Assembly: GCF_042686025.1 (NCBI RefSeq)
Contig: NZ_JBHUOZ010000001.1
Span: forward strand, 1,550,001-1,614,000
Source: Terrimonas rubra
GTDB lineage: Bacteria; Bacteroidota; Bacteroidia; Chitinophagales; Chitinophagaceae
Direction: 5' to 3'
DNA length: 64,000 nucleotides
The notes beneath the pieces are model-generated. The model had not been told where the DNA came from, searched no databases, and saw only the letters and a program-made list of their open reading frames with translations. How positions within the stretch are numbered: the first letter of the stretch is position 1; each line of letters begins with the position of its first letter. Below are positions 7,193-13,660 of this stretch, piece by piece. A program made the translations under genes and the position numbers.

Positions 7193-7265
7193 GTTGGCAT
7201 TAGCTTATCTGGTAAAGTACCACAGGGTGAATGTGGGGAACAGGGTTCGATCCCCGGTGTCAACC
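7193..7265 (+). tRNA. tRNA-His-like (GTG) with G33
   Basis: Acceptor GTTGGCA/TGTCAAC, anticodon stem CCACA/TGTGG with loop GGGTGAA (anticodon GTG), T-loop TTCGATC and discriminator C, which is typical of tRNA-His. Position 33 is G instead of T, one T-stem pair is mismatched, and the base before position 1 is C rather than the G(-1) that HisRS needs. Its function in translation is doubtful. Confidence 0.7.
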
Positions 7266-7321
7266 AGTGATTAAATAACAAAATTGATAATGTAGTCAGC
7301 TGCAGTACTGCTATCAGCTTT

Positions 7322-7361
7322 TGTTGCGTCGCACACTTGTGCTTCCTGTTCGCTGTTCAGC
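7322..7361. repeat. Copy of dispersed GTTGCGTCGC repeat
   Basis: GTTGCGTCGCACAC followed by TTCGCTGTTCAGC resembles 455-494 near umuD. It interrupts the tRNA array between tRNA-His and the long-loop tRNA. Confidence 0.5.
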
Positions 7362-7393
7362 AAATGGTGAGCATATAAACGGCAGAAACTTAA

Positions 7394-7487
7394 TACGGCC
7401 TGGTGTAATGGTAACATGTTCACTCCCCTTTCTTTCTGAGAGGTAAGTAGCGGGTGAAGGTATTCAGTTCAATTCTGAAGGTCGTAC
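7394..7487 (+). tRNA. tRNA with 30-nt anticodon loop (candidate intron)
   Basis: The acceptor stem TACGGCC/GGTCGTA, D-arm GTG-TAATGGTAA-CAT, a 5-bp anticodon stem TTCAC (7419-7423) with GTGAA (7454-7458), a 4-nt variable loop and T-arm TTCAG-TTCAATT-CTGAA are all in place. The space between the anticodon-stem strands is 30 nt instead of 7. Within it CCTTTC/GAGAGG can form a 6-bp helix, and the anticodon stem can extend by two pairs. The extra 23 nt could be an intron that a tRNA endonuclease would remove and RtcB would seal. It could also be a decayed tRNA. The anticodon cannot be assigned. Confidence 0.6.
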
Positions 7488-7505
7488 AGTAGTAATTTAA
7501 TAATG

Positions 7506-7538
7506 AATTATTAATTCTTAATTATTCATTATTAATTA
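7506..7538. repeat. AT-rich 33-bp spacer repeat, copy 1
   Basis: Made of AATTATTAATT units; it recurs with few changes at 7778-7810. Both copies are spacers between tRNA genes. Confidence 0.6.
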
Positions 7539-7542
7539 AAAA

Positions 7543-7615
7543 TAACCTGTAGCTCAATGGTCAGAGCAGGAACCTTATACGTTCAAGGTTAACAGTTCAA
7601 ATCTGTTCAGGTTAA
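7543..7615 (+). tRNA. tRNA-Ile (TAT)
   Basis: Perfect acceptor TAACCTG/CAGGTTA, D-stem GCTC/GAGC, anticodon loop CTTATAC (anticodon TAT) on a stem with one G-A mismatch, and T-arm AACAG-TTCAAAT-CTGTT. TAT is an uncommon bacterial Ile anticodon, since AUA is usually read by a lysidine-modified CAT tRNA. Confidence 0.8.
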
Positions 7616-7622
7616 CAGGCAA

Positions 7623-7693
7623 TGTGGTTTGGGGTAATGGTAACCCGGAAGTCTCATACGCTTCAGTTACAGGTTCGAATCCTGTAGCCGCGA
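7623..7693 (+). tRNA. tRNA with anticodon CAT (Met or Ile2)
   Basis: Acceptor TGTGGTT/AGCCGCG with three wobble pairs, D-stem GGG/CCC, anticodon stem GAAGT/GCTTC with loop CTCATAC, and T-arm ACAGG-TTCGAAT-CCTGT. Elongator Met and lysidine-type Ile cannot be separated from sequence alone. Confidence 0.82.
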
Positions 7694-7698
7694 CAAAA

Positions 7699-7771
7699 TG
7701 GTTCATGGTGCAATGGAGCAGCACACTTCACTACGAATGAAGAAACGGGAGTTCGAATCTCTCTGAACCAA
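7699..7771 (+). tRNA. tRNA-Arg (ACG)
   Basis: Perfect acceptor TGGTTCA/TGAACCA, D-stem GTGC/GCAC, anticodon stem CTTCA/TGAAG with loop CTACGAA, and T-loop TTCGAAT. Its anticodon stem is identical to that of the TGG tRNA at 6810, but it has the normal T33. Confidence 0.9.
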
Positions 7772-7777
7772 CAGGTA

Positions 7778-7810
7778 AATTATTAATTCTTAACTACTAA
7801 TTATTAATTA
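7778..7810. repeat. AT-rich 33-bp spacer repeat, copy 2
   Basis: Near copy of 7506-7538, again between two tRNA genes. Confidence 0.6.
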
Positions 7811-7817
7811 CATATAC

Positions 7818-7891
7818 TGGCTCGTAGCTTAATTGTGCAGAGTATCCGGCTTTTAACCGGAGGGTTGTGAGTTCGAGTCTCACCGGGCCAA
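7818..7891 (+). tRNA. tRNA-Lys (TTT)
   Basis: Acceptor TGGCTCG/CGGGCCA, anticodon stem TCCGG/CCGGA with loop CTTTTAA, T-arm GTGAG-TTCGAGT-CTCAC and A73. Its anticodon is the classical target of the HEPN anticodon nuclease PrrC. Confidence 0.93.
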
Positions 7892-7902
7892 CTAACATGA
7901 AT

Positions 7903-7975
7903 GTCGCGCTGGCAGACTGGCTGTATGCACCCGGCTGCAAACCGGGAGAAAGAAGTTCGATTCTTCTGCGCGACT
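7903..7975 (+). tRNA. tRNA-Cys (GCA)
   Basis: Perfect acceptor GTCGCGC/GCGCGAC, anticodon stem CCCGG/CCGGG with loop CTGCAAA, T-arm AGAAG-TTCGATT-CTTCT. The discriminator T73 is as expected for tRNA-Cys. Confidence 0.93.
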
Positions 7976-7982
7976 CAGAAAC

Positions 7983-8054
7983 GGATGAATAGCTCAATGG
8001 CAGAGCAGTTGCCTGTTAAGCAACAGGTTGAAAGTTCGAATCTTTCTTCATCCG
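7983..8054 (+). tRNA. tRNA-Asn (GTT)
   Basis: Perfect acceptor GGATGAA/TTCATCC, D-stem GCTC/GAGC, anticodon stem GTTGC/GCAAC with loop CTGTTAA, T-arm GAAAG-TTCGAAT-CTTTC and discriminator G. Confidence 0.94.
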
Positions 8055-8060
8055 CAACAG

Positions 8061-8144
8061 GTGAGTACACCAAAGCCGGAGGTTTGGGCCCGACTGTAAA
8101 TCGGGTGCTTAACGGCATAGTAAGTTCGAATCTTACTACTCACA
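8061..8144 (+). tRNA. tRNA-Tyr (GTA), class II
   Basis: Perfect acceptor GTGAGTA/TACTCAC, anticodon stem CCCGA/TCGGG with loop CTGTAAA, a long variable arm TGC-TTAACG-GCA, and T-arm GTAAG-TTCGAAT-CTTAC with A73. Confidence 0.93.
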
Positions 8145-8148
8145 CAAA

Positions 8149-8232
8149 GGAGAGGGTCCGGTTGGTCGAGGAAGCTGTCTTGAAAACAGTGGGTCCTTAT
8201 CAGGCTCAGGGGTTCGATTCCCTTCCTCTCCG
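8149..8232 (+). tRNA. tRNA-Ser (TGA), class II
   Basis: Acceptor GGAGAGG/CCTCTCC, anticodon stem GCTGT/ACAGT with loop CTTGAAA, a long variable arm, T-arm AGGGG-TTCGATT-CCCTT and discriminator G. Confidence 0.92.
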
Positions 8233-8244
8233 CAATAATAATAG

Positions 8245-8329
8245 GGAGAGCTGGCAGAGTGGTATGGCACTGGCTTGCTAAGCTGAGGTTGGGATAACAC
8301 CCAGGCAGGTTCGAATCCTGCGCTCTCCG
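8245..8329 (+). tRNA. tRNA-Ser (GCT), class II
   Basis: Acceptor GGAGAGC/GCTCTCC, anticodon loop TTGCTAA on a stem with wobble pairs and one C-A mismatch, long variable arm, T-arm GCAGG-TTCGAAT-CCTGC and discriminator G. Confidence 0.88.
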
Positions 8330-8394
8330 CAGTTTGCAATAAATGAATTCGATGATGAGGATTAGTGATCAGTCAATATTTATGGCAAACAAAT

Positions 8395-8470
8395 GGTGCT
8401 TTGGCAGAGATGGTTCTATTTGCATTGGTCTGAAGAGCTAAAGATCAGGGTTCGATTCCTTGGAGCACCA
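8395..8470 (+). tRNA. tRNA-Phe (GAA)
   Basis: Acceptor GGTGCTT/GAGCACC, a D-loop of unusual length (GCA-14 nt-TGC), anticodon stem TTGGT/GCTAA with loop CTGAAGA, T-arm CAGGG-TTCGATT-CCTTG and A73. Confidence 0.82.
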
Positions 8471-8473
8471 CAG

Positions 8474-8544
8474 ATGGGTTTGGTATAATGGTATTACGGC
8501 GGATTCCAAAACCGCTGATGCAGGTTCGATTCCTGCAACCCGTG
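8474..8544 (+). tRNA. tRNA-Trp (CCA)
   Basis: Acceptor ATGGGTT/AACCCGT, D-arm GTA-TAATGGTAT-TAC, anticodon loop TTCCAAA on a stem with an A-A mismatch at 31-39, T-arm GCAGG-TTCGATT-CCTGC and G73. It is the last tRNA of the array. Confidence 0.88.
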
Positions 8545-8601
8545 CAACAATAAAATAATAAACATGAAAAGGAATTTACAGTTCATAATGAGCAATAGGA
8601 A

Positions 8602-8618
8602 AATGCCATCATGGCATT
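8602..8618. promoter_or_regulatory. Palindrome in the leader of the unknown basic protein
   Basis: The arms AATGCCAT and ATGGCATT flank a single C. It lies 32 bp before the start codon at 8650 and may be an operator or a translational control hairpin. Confidence 0.35.
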
Positions 8619-8649
8619 ACAGTTTTCGAACGGAACCAATTAAAGCATT

Positions 8650-9384
8650 ATGGACACAAAACTTATTAAAACATTTGGAGAAGACATTCTTCAATACCGG
8701 TTACGTACTGCCCGGCAAAAAAAGAGAATGCAGTACGAGGATTTTGATAAATACTTAATTCAGTTACATAAGGAGCAAAAAGCATTGTATCTGCAACGTT
8801 GGCAGCTCGGTTGGGAATTATTAAACCCTCCGGTGCAACAGGGTTGGAAACGGTATTTTGTACTGCGGGAAGATGTGATGAATAATAAACATGCTGAGTT
8901 TTTTACATCGATTTTAAAAAAGATAAATACAGTGCATTACAGCTGGAAAAAAGATTTCACTGTAAAACGTAAAAAGTTTGGCCGTAAAGTATATGTGGTC
9001 AGGCAACAAGGACTATTAGAGCCGGATGAGCTACATTTTAACAGGCTGGGTTTTACTGAAGCAGAGAAACAAATGTTTTATGCTTATTTCTGTATGGATA
9101 GTAGCGGTAAATCATACTTACGCTATGCCTTTGTTGAACCCTGGCGTTTTGTACTGGTAGTAAAGCCGCATATCATTTACAAGGTTAGAAAAATGGATGC
9201 AGCCATCAATAAACGGATTGCGGAGATAGATAATTATTTAAAGCGAAATGACTACGAAAAACGGCAACAAAAAATTATAGGCGGGAAATATAGGTATTAT
9301 CATTTTGTTGATAAAGATATTCCGAATAATGATTTTAAAAACAAACCGGTTACAAGGATAATAGACATGATCAAAGAAACATAA
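8650..9384 (+). CDS. Unknown basic protein next to tRNA array
   Basis: 244 residues, rich in Lys, Arg and aromatic residues, with no signal peptide or membrane helix. No family is recognised. Visible segments include an N-terminal helical basic stretch (RTARQKKRMQYEDFDKYL), LGWELLNPPVQQGWKRYF, a strand-rich centre with VKRKKFGRKVYVVRQQ, YAYFCMDSSGKSYLRYAFVEP and a charged C-terminus. The basic character fits a nucleic-acid-binding protein, which is an inference only. ATG 8650 is preferred to an upstream out-of-frame ORF. It begins about 105 bp after tRNA-Trp, and the next gene starts 10 bp after its stop, so it probably forms an operon with the RNase H-like gene and may be co-transcribed with the array. 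Confidence 0.75.
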   Translation: MDTKLIKTFGEDILQYRLRTARQKKRMQYEDFDKYLIQLHKEQKALYLQRWQLGWELLNPPVQQGWKRYFVLREDVMNNKHAEFFTSILKKINTVHYSWKKDFTVKRKKFGRKVYVVRQQGLLEPDELHFNRLGFTEAEKQMFYAYFCMDSSGKSYLRYAFVEPWRFVLVVKPHIIYKVRKMDAAINKRIAEIDNYLKRNDYEKRQQKIIGGKYRYYHFVDKDIPNNDFKNKPVTRIIDMIKET

Positions 9385-9394
9385 AACTAAAACA

Positions 9395-9880
9395 ATGGAA
9401 CAGCAGCAACAGTGGCGGAAATTAAATGGCCAGCGTATCAGGATACCGATTACAGCAGAAATTACAAATGCCTTGCAACGCGAGCACGAAGCAGGTCATG
9501 CGTTAAAAGTATGTATAGGCACCGATAGCCAGGTAAAGGGCCGGCTGGTAGAATTTGCTACTGTTATTGTATTTGTGCGTAAAGGTAAAGGTGGTTTTAT
9601 GTATATACACAACGAATACGAGCACAGGCACATGCCGGTGAAAGAACGTATGTTGATGGAAGTGAATAAGAGTGTGGCGGTGGCGTATGAATTGTCAGGT
9701 GTCTTTTCCCGGTTTAATGTGGACCTGGAATTACACGTGGACATTAATACCAATCCAAACTTTAAAAGTAACGATGCTTTAAAAGAAGCGATGGGTTATA
9801 TCATGGGAATGGGTTTTGCCTTTAAAGCTAAACCTGATGCCTTTGCCAGTAGCAGCTGTGCCAATAAAGTGGTGCAATAA
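9395..9880 (+). CDS. RNase H-like YkuK family protein (DUF458)
   Basis: 161 residues. The segment KVCIGTDSQVKGRLVEFATVIVF is the first beta strand and hairpin of an RNase H fold with the leading acidic residue Asp44. LHVDINTNPN supplies a second acidic residue, Asp116, and KPDAFASS near the C-terminus a third, Asp148. This is the pattern of the B. subtilis YkuK (DUF458) family, predicted to be an RNase H-like nuclease. No activity has been assigned to the family that I know of. It is placed 10 bp after the unknown basic protein and 94 bp before an AAA ATPase, downstream of a tRNA array, which makes an RNA substrate plausible. Confidence 0.82.
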   Translation: MEQQQQWRKLNGQRIRIPITAEITNALQREHEAGHALKVCIGTDSQVKGRLVEFATVIVFVRKGKGGFMYIHNEYEHRHMPVKERMLMEVNKSVAVAYELSGVFSRFNVDLELHVDINTNPNFKSNDALKEAMGYIMGMGFAFKAKPDAFASSSCANKVVQ

Positions 9881-9923
9881 TTAATAAAAGTAAAAAAGGA
9901 ATATTATGGTAACTCGTGTAATG

Positions 9924-9961
9924 AAATAGTAAATACTGACAACAAATGTTATTTACTATTT
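9924..9961. promoter_or_regulatory. 12-bp inverted repeat before the AAA ATPase gene
   Basis: The arms AAATAGTAAATA and TATTTACTATTT are perfect and separated by 14 nt, 13 bp before the start codon at 9975. The element could be an operator or a translation-blocking hairpin. The half-site is similar to, but not the same as, the palindrome before umuD. Confidence 0.5.
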
Positions 9962-9974
9962 TAAAAAATTAATC

Positions 9975-11051
9975 ATGGACAATTTATTTACACAAAAGGT
10001 AATGAATGCCAATGAACTGTTTTCAGATTCATTTATTGATTCGAAAACATTGTTCCTGTATTGCTTTAATACCTTGCCCAGCATCAATTTTGTCAATTAT
10101 GTAGACGGGGAAAAAGCGTTTGCAGCAATAAGAGAAAAATATGCAGGCAGCATCCAGAATATTCATACCACCAGGTGGTATAAACGGAATAAAAGGAAAT
10201 TCCAGTTTGATAAAACAATTCTTATTTTTAAACAAAACATACTGGTGGAGCTGGACGATGACTATTGCGAAATTCTGCACGACGGTTGCCGGGCGGAATT
10301 AGTAGAGGAAATAGCCACACTGGTTTTACAGTTCAAGGAAAAACAGCGGAGACAGCCGTTGGAGATCAACCTGATTGTACAAAGCCGTAACAGGCTGGAA
10401 TTAAAGGCAATGGAAATAAAACGTACAAAGCTAGATCTGGACCTGTTTTACGAGGACGATTTTAAAGCGGTGGATACGACCATCCAGCAGCGGTTAAAAA
10501 AGAATAATGATAAAGGTATAGTGCTGTTACACGGGTTACCCGGAACAGGTAAAACAACTTACCTGCGTTACCTGGTAGGCCGGTTAAAAAAAAGGGTATT
10601 GTTTCTTTCTCCTTCGGTGGCGGGTAATTTAATGAATCCCGACTTTATTGAATTGTTGATTGACAATCCGAATACGGTTTTGATCATTGAAGATGCCGAA
10701 AATATCATCATGGATCGTAAACATAACAGCAGTTCCTCCGTTTCTAACCTGTTGAATATTTCGGATGGCCTGTTAGCCGATTTTTTAAATGTACAGCTGA
10801 TCTGTACTTTTAACAGTGAACTTACATTGGTGGATAAAGCCCTGCTGCGAAAGGGCCGGTTAATTGCCCGGTACGAATTTGGTAAACTTGGTATTGCGAA
10901 ATCGCAGGCCTTAAGTAAACACCTGGGGCATAGCAGGGTTATCACTAACCCGATGACCATTGCCGAGCTGGCTAATCCGAACGAACAAACAGAACCTGTT
11001 AAACAGGCTGAAATAATCGGGTTCAGGATTATGGAGCAATTGACAAATTAA
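9975..11051 (+). CDS. AAA family ATPase (Bcs1/classical AAA type)
   Basis: 358 residues. The N-terminal 175 residues match no domain I recognise. The AAA module has Walker A GLPGTGKT (187-194), Walker B VLIIEDAE (235-242), a sensor I Asn in CTFN (277-280), and LLRKGRL (290-296), which matches the LLRPGR arginine-finger region of classical AAA proteins. Such proteins form hexamers that remodel or unfold partners using ATP. It follows the RNase H-like gene on the same strand and ends before a bidirectional terminator, closing the tRNA-array cassette. The partner is unknown. A scaffold or remodelling role for the tRNA-processing proteins encoded nearby is an inference. Confidence 0.88.
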   Translation: MDNLFTQKVMNANELFSDSFIDSKTLFLYCFNTLPSINFVNYVDGEKAFAAIREKYAGSIQNIHTTRWYKRNKRKFQFDKTILIFKQNILVELDDDYCEILHDGCRAELVEEIATLVLQFKEKQRRQPLEINLIVQSRNRLELKAMEIKRTKLDLDLFYEDDFKAVDTTIQQRLKKNNDKGIVLLHGLPGTGKTTYLRYLVGRLKKRVLFLSPSVAGNLMNPDFIELLIDNPNTVLIIEDAENIIMDRKHNSSSSVSNLLNISDGLLADFLNVQLICTFNSELTLVDKALLRKGRLIARYEFGKLGIAKSQALSKHLGHSRVITNPMTIAELANPNEQTEPVKQAEIIGFRIMEQLTN

Positions 11052-11064
11052 CAGACGGCGTAAA

Positions 11065-11097
11065 ATAAAAGATCCGGCCTTTGGCCGGATCTTTTAT
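11065..11097. terminator. Bidirectional terminator
   Basis: A perfect 15-bp stem with core AAAAGATCCGGCC and a TTT loop sits between the convergent AAA ATPase and lipoprotein genes. Confidence 0.88.
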
Positions 11098-11114
11098 TGT
11101 TATCACTAAGAAGG

Positions 11115-11651
11115 TTATAATTTTTTCTTCAGATCTTCTTTTGCTTTTTGTACACCGGCGTCTACTTTCTCAGCAGTTTTCTCCGCACCATCTTTAATTT
11201 TTTCGCCGGTCTCTTTTACACCGTCTTTAATTTTCTCACCTGTTTTTTCAGCGCCTTCTTTCACTTTATCGGCGGCATCACTTACGCCTTCTTTAGTAGC
11301 CTCCCAGGCATTGGCCACTTTTTTGCCGGTATTGTCGATGAACTCACCTACAGTGGTTACTTTCTCGCCTTCTTTTAATTGAATGGTTTTATCACCTTTT
11401 TTCACTTCACCGTTTACAGTGATCACCGTTCCGTCGGCCAGGGTAATATCTTTTTCTACCAATACCCATTCGCCGTTTTTATAAATGTATAATTTGCTTT
11501 CTTTCCAGGTTAAATCGCCATCGGCACTGGTGTAAGTAGCGGTTACCTCTTTTGCTTTCAGGGTATCGTCAGCAGTTGTTTTGTTTTCTGCCTCATTGTT
11601 ACAGGCTGTAAATACGGTGGCAAATACAGCAATTGCAAGAATCTTTTTCAT
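11115..11651 (-). CDS. Lipoprotein with amphipathic 11-residue repeats
   Basis: 178 residues with a lipoprotein signal, MKKILAIAVFATVFTAC (Cys17). A central beta-rich part (GEWVLVEKDITLADGT, GEKVTTVGEFI) resembles DUF6799-type domains of Bacteroidota. The C-terminal third is a series of 11-residue units such as EKTGEKIKDGV and KETGEKIKDGA, which should form a long charged amphipathic helix as in LEA-like proteins. It is probably an outer-membrane or periplasmic stress protein. The function is unproven. Confidence 0.75.
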   Translation of the reverse strand: MKKILAIAVFATVFTACNNEAENKTTADDTLKAKEVTATYTSADGDLTWKESKLYIYKNGEWVLVEKDITLADGTVITVNGEVKKGDKTIQLKEGEKVTTVGEFIDNTGKKVANAWEATKEGVSDAADKVKEGAEKTGEKIKDGVKETGEKIKDGAEKTAEKVDAGVQKAKEDLKKKL

Positions 11652-11742
11652 TTGTAGCTTTTTGTGTTTTAAATATTGAATGCAAATCTAGTGTTTTTTA
11701 ATTTGCGCTGTTGTACAGCGAAAAGAATGCCAAACTCCGGTT

Positions 11743-12765
11743 TTATGGGTATTCAGCACCGTACATCAGGTTCATCAGCCTTATCTTCTTACTTACACTG
11801 CGCACCAGCGAGGCAGGACTGAGTATTTTCAGTCCATTTCCAAAGCCGAGTAATTCTCTTTCCAGCTCCAGGTTGGGGATCACTTTTAACTGGAAAAGCA
11901 CCCCCTCCTTATTCTTTTCCAGTATTTCCTGGGAATGGTGCAGGGGTTTGGTAATAATATAGGGCGCCTGGTGATGATCGGTAAAAAACTTTACCGTTAC
12001 CGGCTTTTGACCCGGGCTGCGGGATACGCCAATAATATCATCAAAATGTGTCTGGGCATCAAAATCAGTGCTGGTCCTGAATTTTTCATCCGGCCTGGGT
12101 TCAATTTTTTGTATACGGTCAAGGGCCAGGGTAAGTAATTGTTTATCTTTTTTATGCATTCCCAGTAAAAACCAGCGGTTGCGGTATTCTTTCAACAGGT
12201 AGGGATAAAAAACCAGCTCGCCCGCCTGCCTGGCTTTAAAAGATTGATAGGTAAGAAGGAGCGTATTCTTCTCAATGATATGTTTATACAGTACGTCCAG
12301 CCATTGCAGCCCGGTTAACAATTCGTTTTTCTCAAAATCTATCACGGGGTTCTGGTGATGCTGTTCACTGTATATCTTGTCCTCCAGTTTACTGATCATT
12401 TCATTTACCTCCGTAAAATGATTGAAACCTTTGAACTGGCGAAGCAGGTGCGATACTTCCTGCAGGGTATTCAGGTCCTGTGAGGTAAGGGGGATATTGG
12501 TGATGGTATAATCCGGGTCTTCATAGGTATAATACTTTTTATCGATTACAACAATGGGCGCATTATAACCTAATTGTTCGCTGCGCATAGCATTCAGGTC
12601 CAGGCGGATGGTACGCAGGCTGATCGGTTTATCAATACCCTCATATTCATACAGGGCTTCGGTACAGGCGTCTATCAGGTCGTCGATGGTCCATTTACGT
12701 CGCCTGTTCTGTAAGCACTTGTCAATGGTACGATAGCGGATCAATGCGTTCCTGTTTACCGGCAT
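11743..12765 (-). CDS. WYL-domain transcriptional regulator
   Basis: The longest frame starts at 12945, but that would overlap the SDR gene and its terminator. The ATG at 12765 (MPVNRNALIRYRTIDKCL) gives a 340-residue protein of normal family length. It has an N-terminal winged-helix region (RKWTIDDLIDACTEAL), a linker, then a WYL domain (TLLLTYQSFKARQAGELVFYPYLLKEYRNRWFLLG) and a C-terminal WCX extension. WYL proteins bind ligands, often nucleic acids or nucleotides, and frequently control defence or DNA/RNA-damage genes. It stands between the tRNA-array cassette and the slipin/RtcB part, so it is a candidate regulator of both. Confidence 0.9.
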   Translation of the reverse strand: MPVNRNALIRYRTIDKCLQNRRRKWTIDDLIDACTEALYEYEGIDKPISLRTIRLDLNAMRSEQLGYNAPIVVIDKKYYTYEDPDYTITNIPLTSQDLNTLQEVSHLLRQFKGFNHFTEVNEMISKLEDKIYSEQHHQNPVIDFEKNELLTGLQWLDVLYKHIIEKNTLLLTYQSFKARQAGELVFYPYLLKEYRNRWFLLGMHKKDKQLLTLALDRIQKIEPRPDEKFRTSTDFDAQTHFDDIIGVSRSPGQKPVTVKFFTDHHQAPYIITKPLHHSQEILEKNKEGVLFQLKVIPNLELERELLGFGNGLKILSPASLVRSVSKKIRLMNLMYGAEYP

Positions 12766-12820
12766 GGGATTTTTCTTTTGGCGGAAATTAGGACAATATT
12801 TTAAATTAAAGGGTAACAAA

Positions 12821-12849
12821 AAGCCCGTATCCCTCAGGGATACGGGCTT
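12821..12849 (-). terminator. Terminator after SDR gene
   Basis: The stem AAGCCCGTATCCC pairs with its complement over 13 bp around a 3-nt loop. On the minus strand it is followed by a T-rich stretch. Confidence 0.8.
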
Positions 12850-12868
12850 AATTGAACGGCTAACAGGT

Positions 12869-13660
12869 TTATACATTTCCGTATACCTCGGACTGGCCAC
12901 CGTCAATAGCGATGGTCTGCCCGCTGACATAGGAAGCGTCATCACTTAATAAAAATACCACCACTTTGGCCACTTCCTCCGGCAGGCCCAGGCGTTTGGT
13001 AGGGTTGGCTTTGGCGTACTCGGTCTCCGCAGTTTTAGGATCATCCGGGTTGATCTGTTTAAATGCCTCAGCTACCATCGGTGTTAAGATAGCACCCGGT
13101 GCTATGGCATTGGCGGTAATGCCATACCGTCCGTACTCCAGGGCCACGTTTTTGGTCATGCCCGATACGGCATGTTTACTGGCCACATAAGGTGTCTGGT
13201 TCAGTACACCACGGATGCCGCCAACGGAAGCCACATTCACAATACGGCCATAATTTTTTTGCTGCATGATTGGTATAATATAACGCAGGCCATAGTAAAC
13301 CCCCATCAGGTTAATATCAATCACTTTTTTAAATACGTCCAGGTCGTAACTGTCCAATGGTGCCTGGCGGCCTTCAATGCCTGCATTATTATAAAACCCG
13401 TCAATAGTACCGAAAGTTTCTACCGTTTTGGCCACATAGGCTTTTACCTTGCTTTCGTCGGATACGTCGGCTGCAAAACTGATCACTTTTACATCTGCCG
13501 CTGCTTTTTTAACCGCGGTAACCGCTTCTGATAATTTTTCTTCATTATAATCTACCAGCATCAGGGAAGCTCCCTCTTTTGCTGCTTCAATAGCAGTAGC
13601 CAAACCTAATCCCATACCTGCACCGGTAATAACTACCACTTTGTTCGCTAACTTTTTCAT
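12869..13660 (-). CDS. Short-chain dehydrogenase/reductase (SDR)
   Basis: The start at 13660 (MKKLANKVVVITGAG) gives 263 residues of classical SDR length; the longer frame adds 39 unlikely residues. Present are the NAD(P)-binding TGAGMGLG, the NNAG motif, the catalytic Ser in VASVGG and YVASK (Tyr-x-x-x-Lys). The C-terminus YVSGQTIAIDGGQS is typical of the 3-oxoacyl-ACP-reductase or glucose-dehydrogenase-like group. The substrate is not predictable. It is a single gene with its own terminator. Confidence 0.9.
   Translation of the reverse strand: MKKLANKVVVITGAGMGLGLATAIEAAKEGASLMLVDYNEEKLSEAVTAVKKAAADVKVISFAADVSDESKVKAYVAKTVETFGTIDGFYNNAGIEGRQAPLDSYDLDVFKKVIDINLMGVYYGLRYIIPIMQQKNYGRIVNVASVGGIRGVLNQTPYVASKHAVSGMTKNVALEYGRYGITANAIAPGAILTPMVAEAFKQINPDDPKTAETEYAKANPTKRLGLPEEVAKVVVFLLSDDASYVSGQTIAIDGGQSEVYGNV

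Noticed and set aside
6726..7281. Open frames of 124-134 codons over the tRNA array on both strands
   Set aside because: They run through several well-formed tRNA genes and have no protein-like composition; open frames across tRNA arrays arise by chance.
7506..7810. CRISPR-like repeats in the tRNA array
   Set aside because: Only two AT-rich copies, separated by tRNA genes; no regular spacers and no cas genes.
7797..8339. Further ORFs of 66-126 codons over the tRNA-Lys to tRNA-Ser stretch
   Set aside because: Same reason; the tRNA stems explain the sequence.
6810..8544. tRNA array as cargo of an integrated phage
   Set aside because: No integrase, portal, capsid, terminase or lysis gene lies in the window and no attachment-site duplication was seen.
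8564..8758. 64-codon frame beginning MKRNLQFIM before the unknown basic protein
   Set aside because: Overlaps the longer, better supported frame at 8650 in another phase and has no motif.
12766..12945. N-terminal extension of the WYL regulator up to 12945
   Set aside because: It would include a terminator hairpin and overlap the SDR gene; the ATG at 12765 gives the normal family length.
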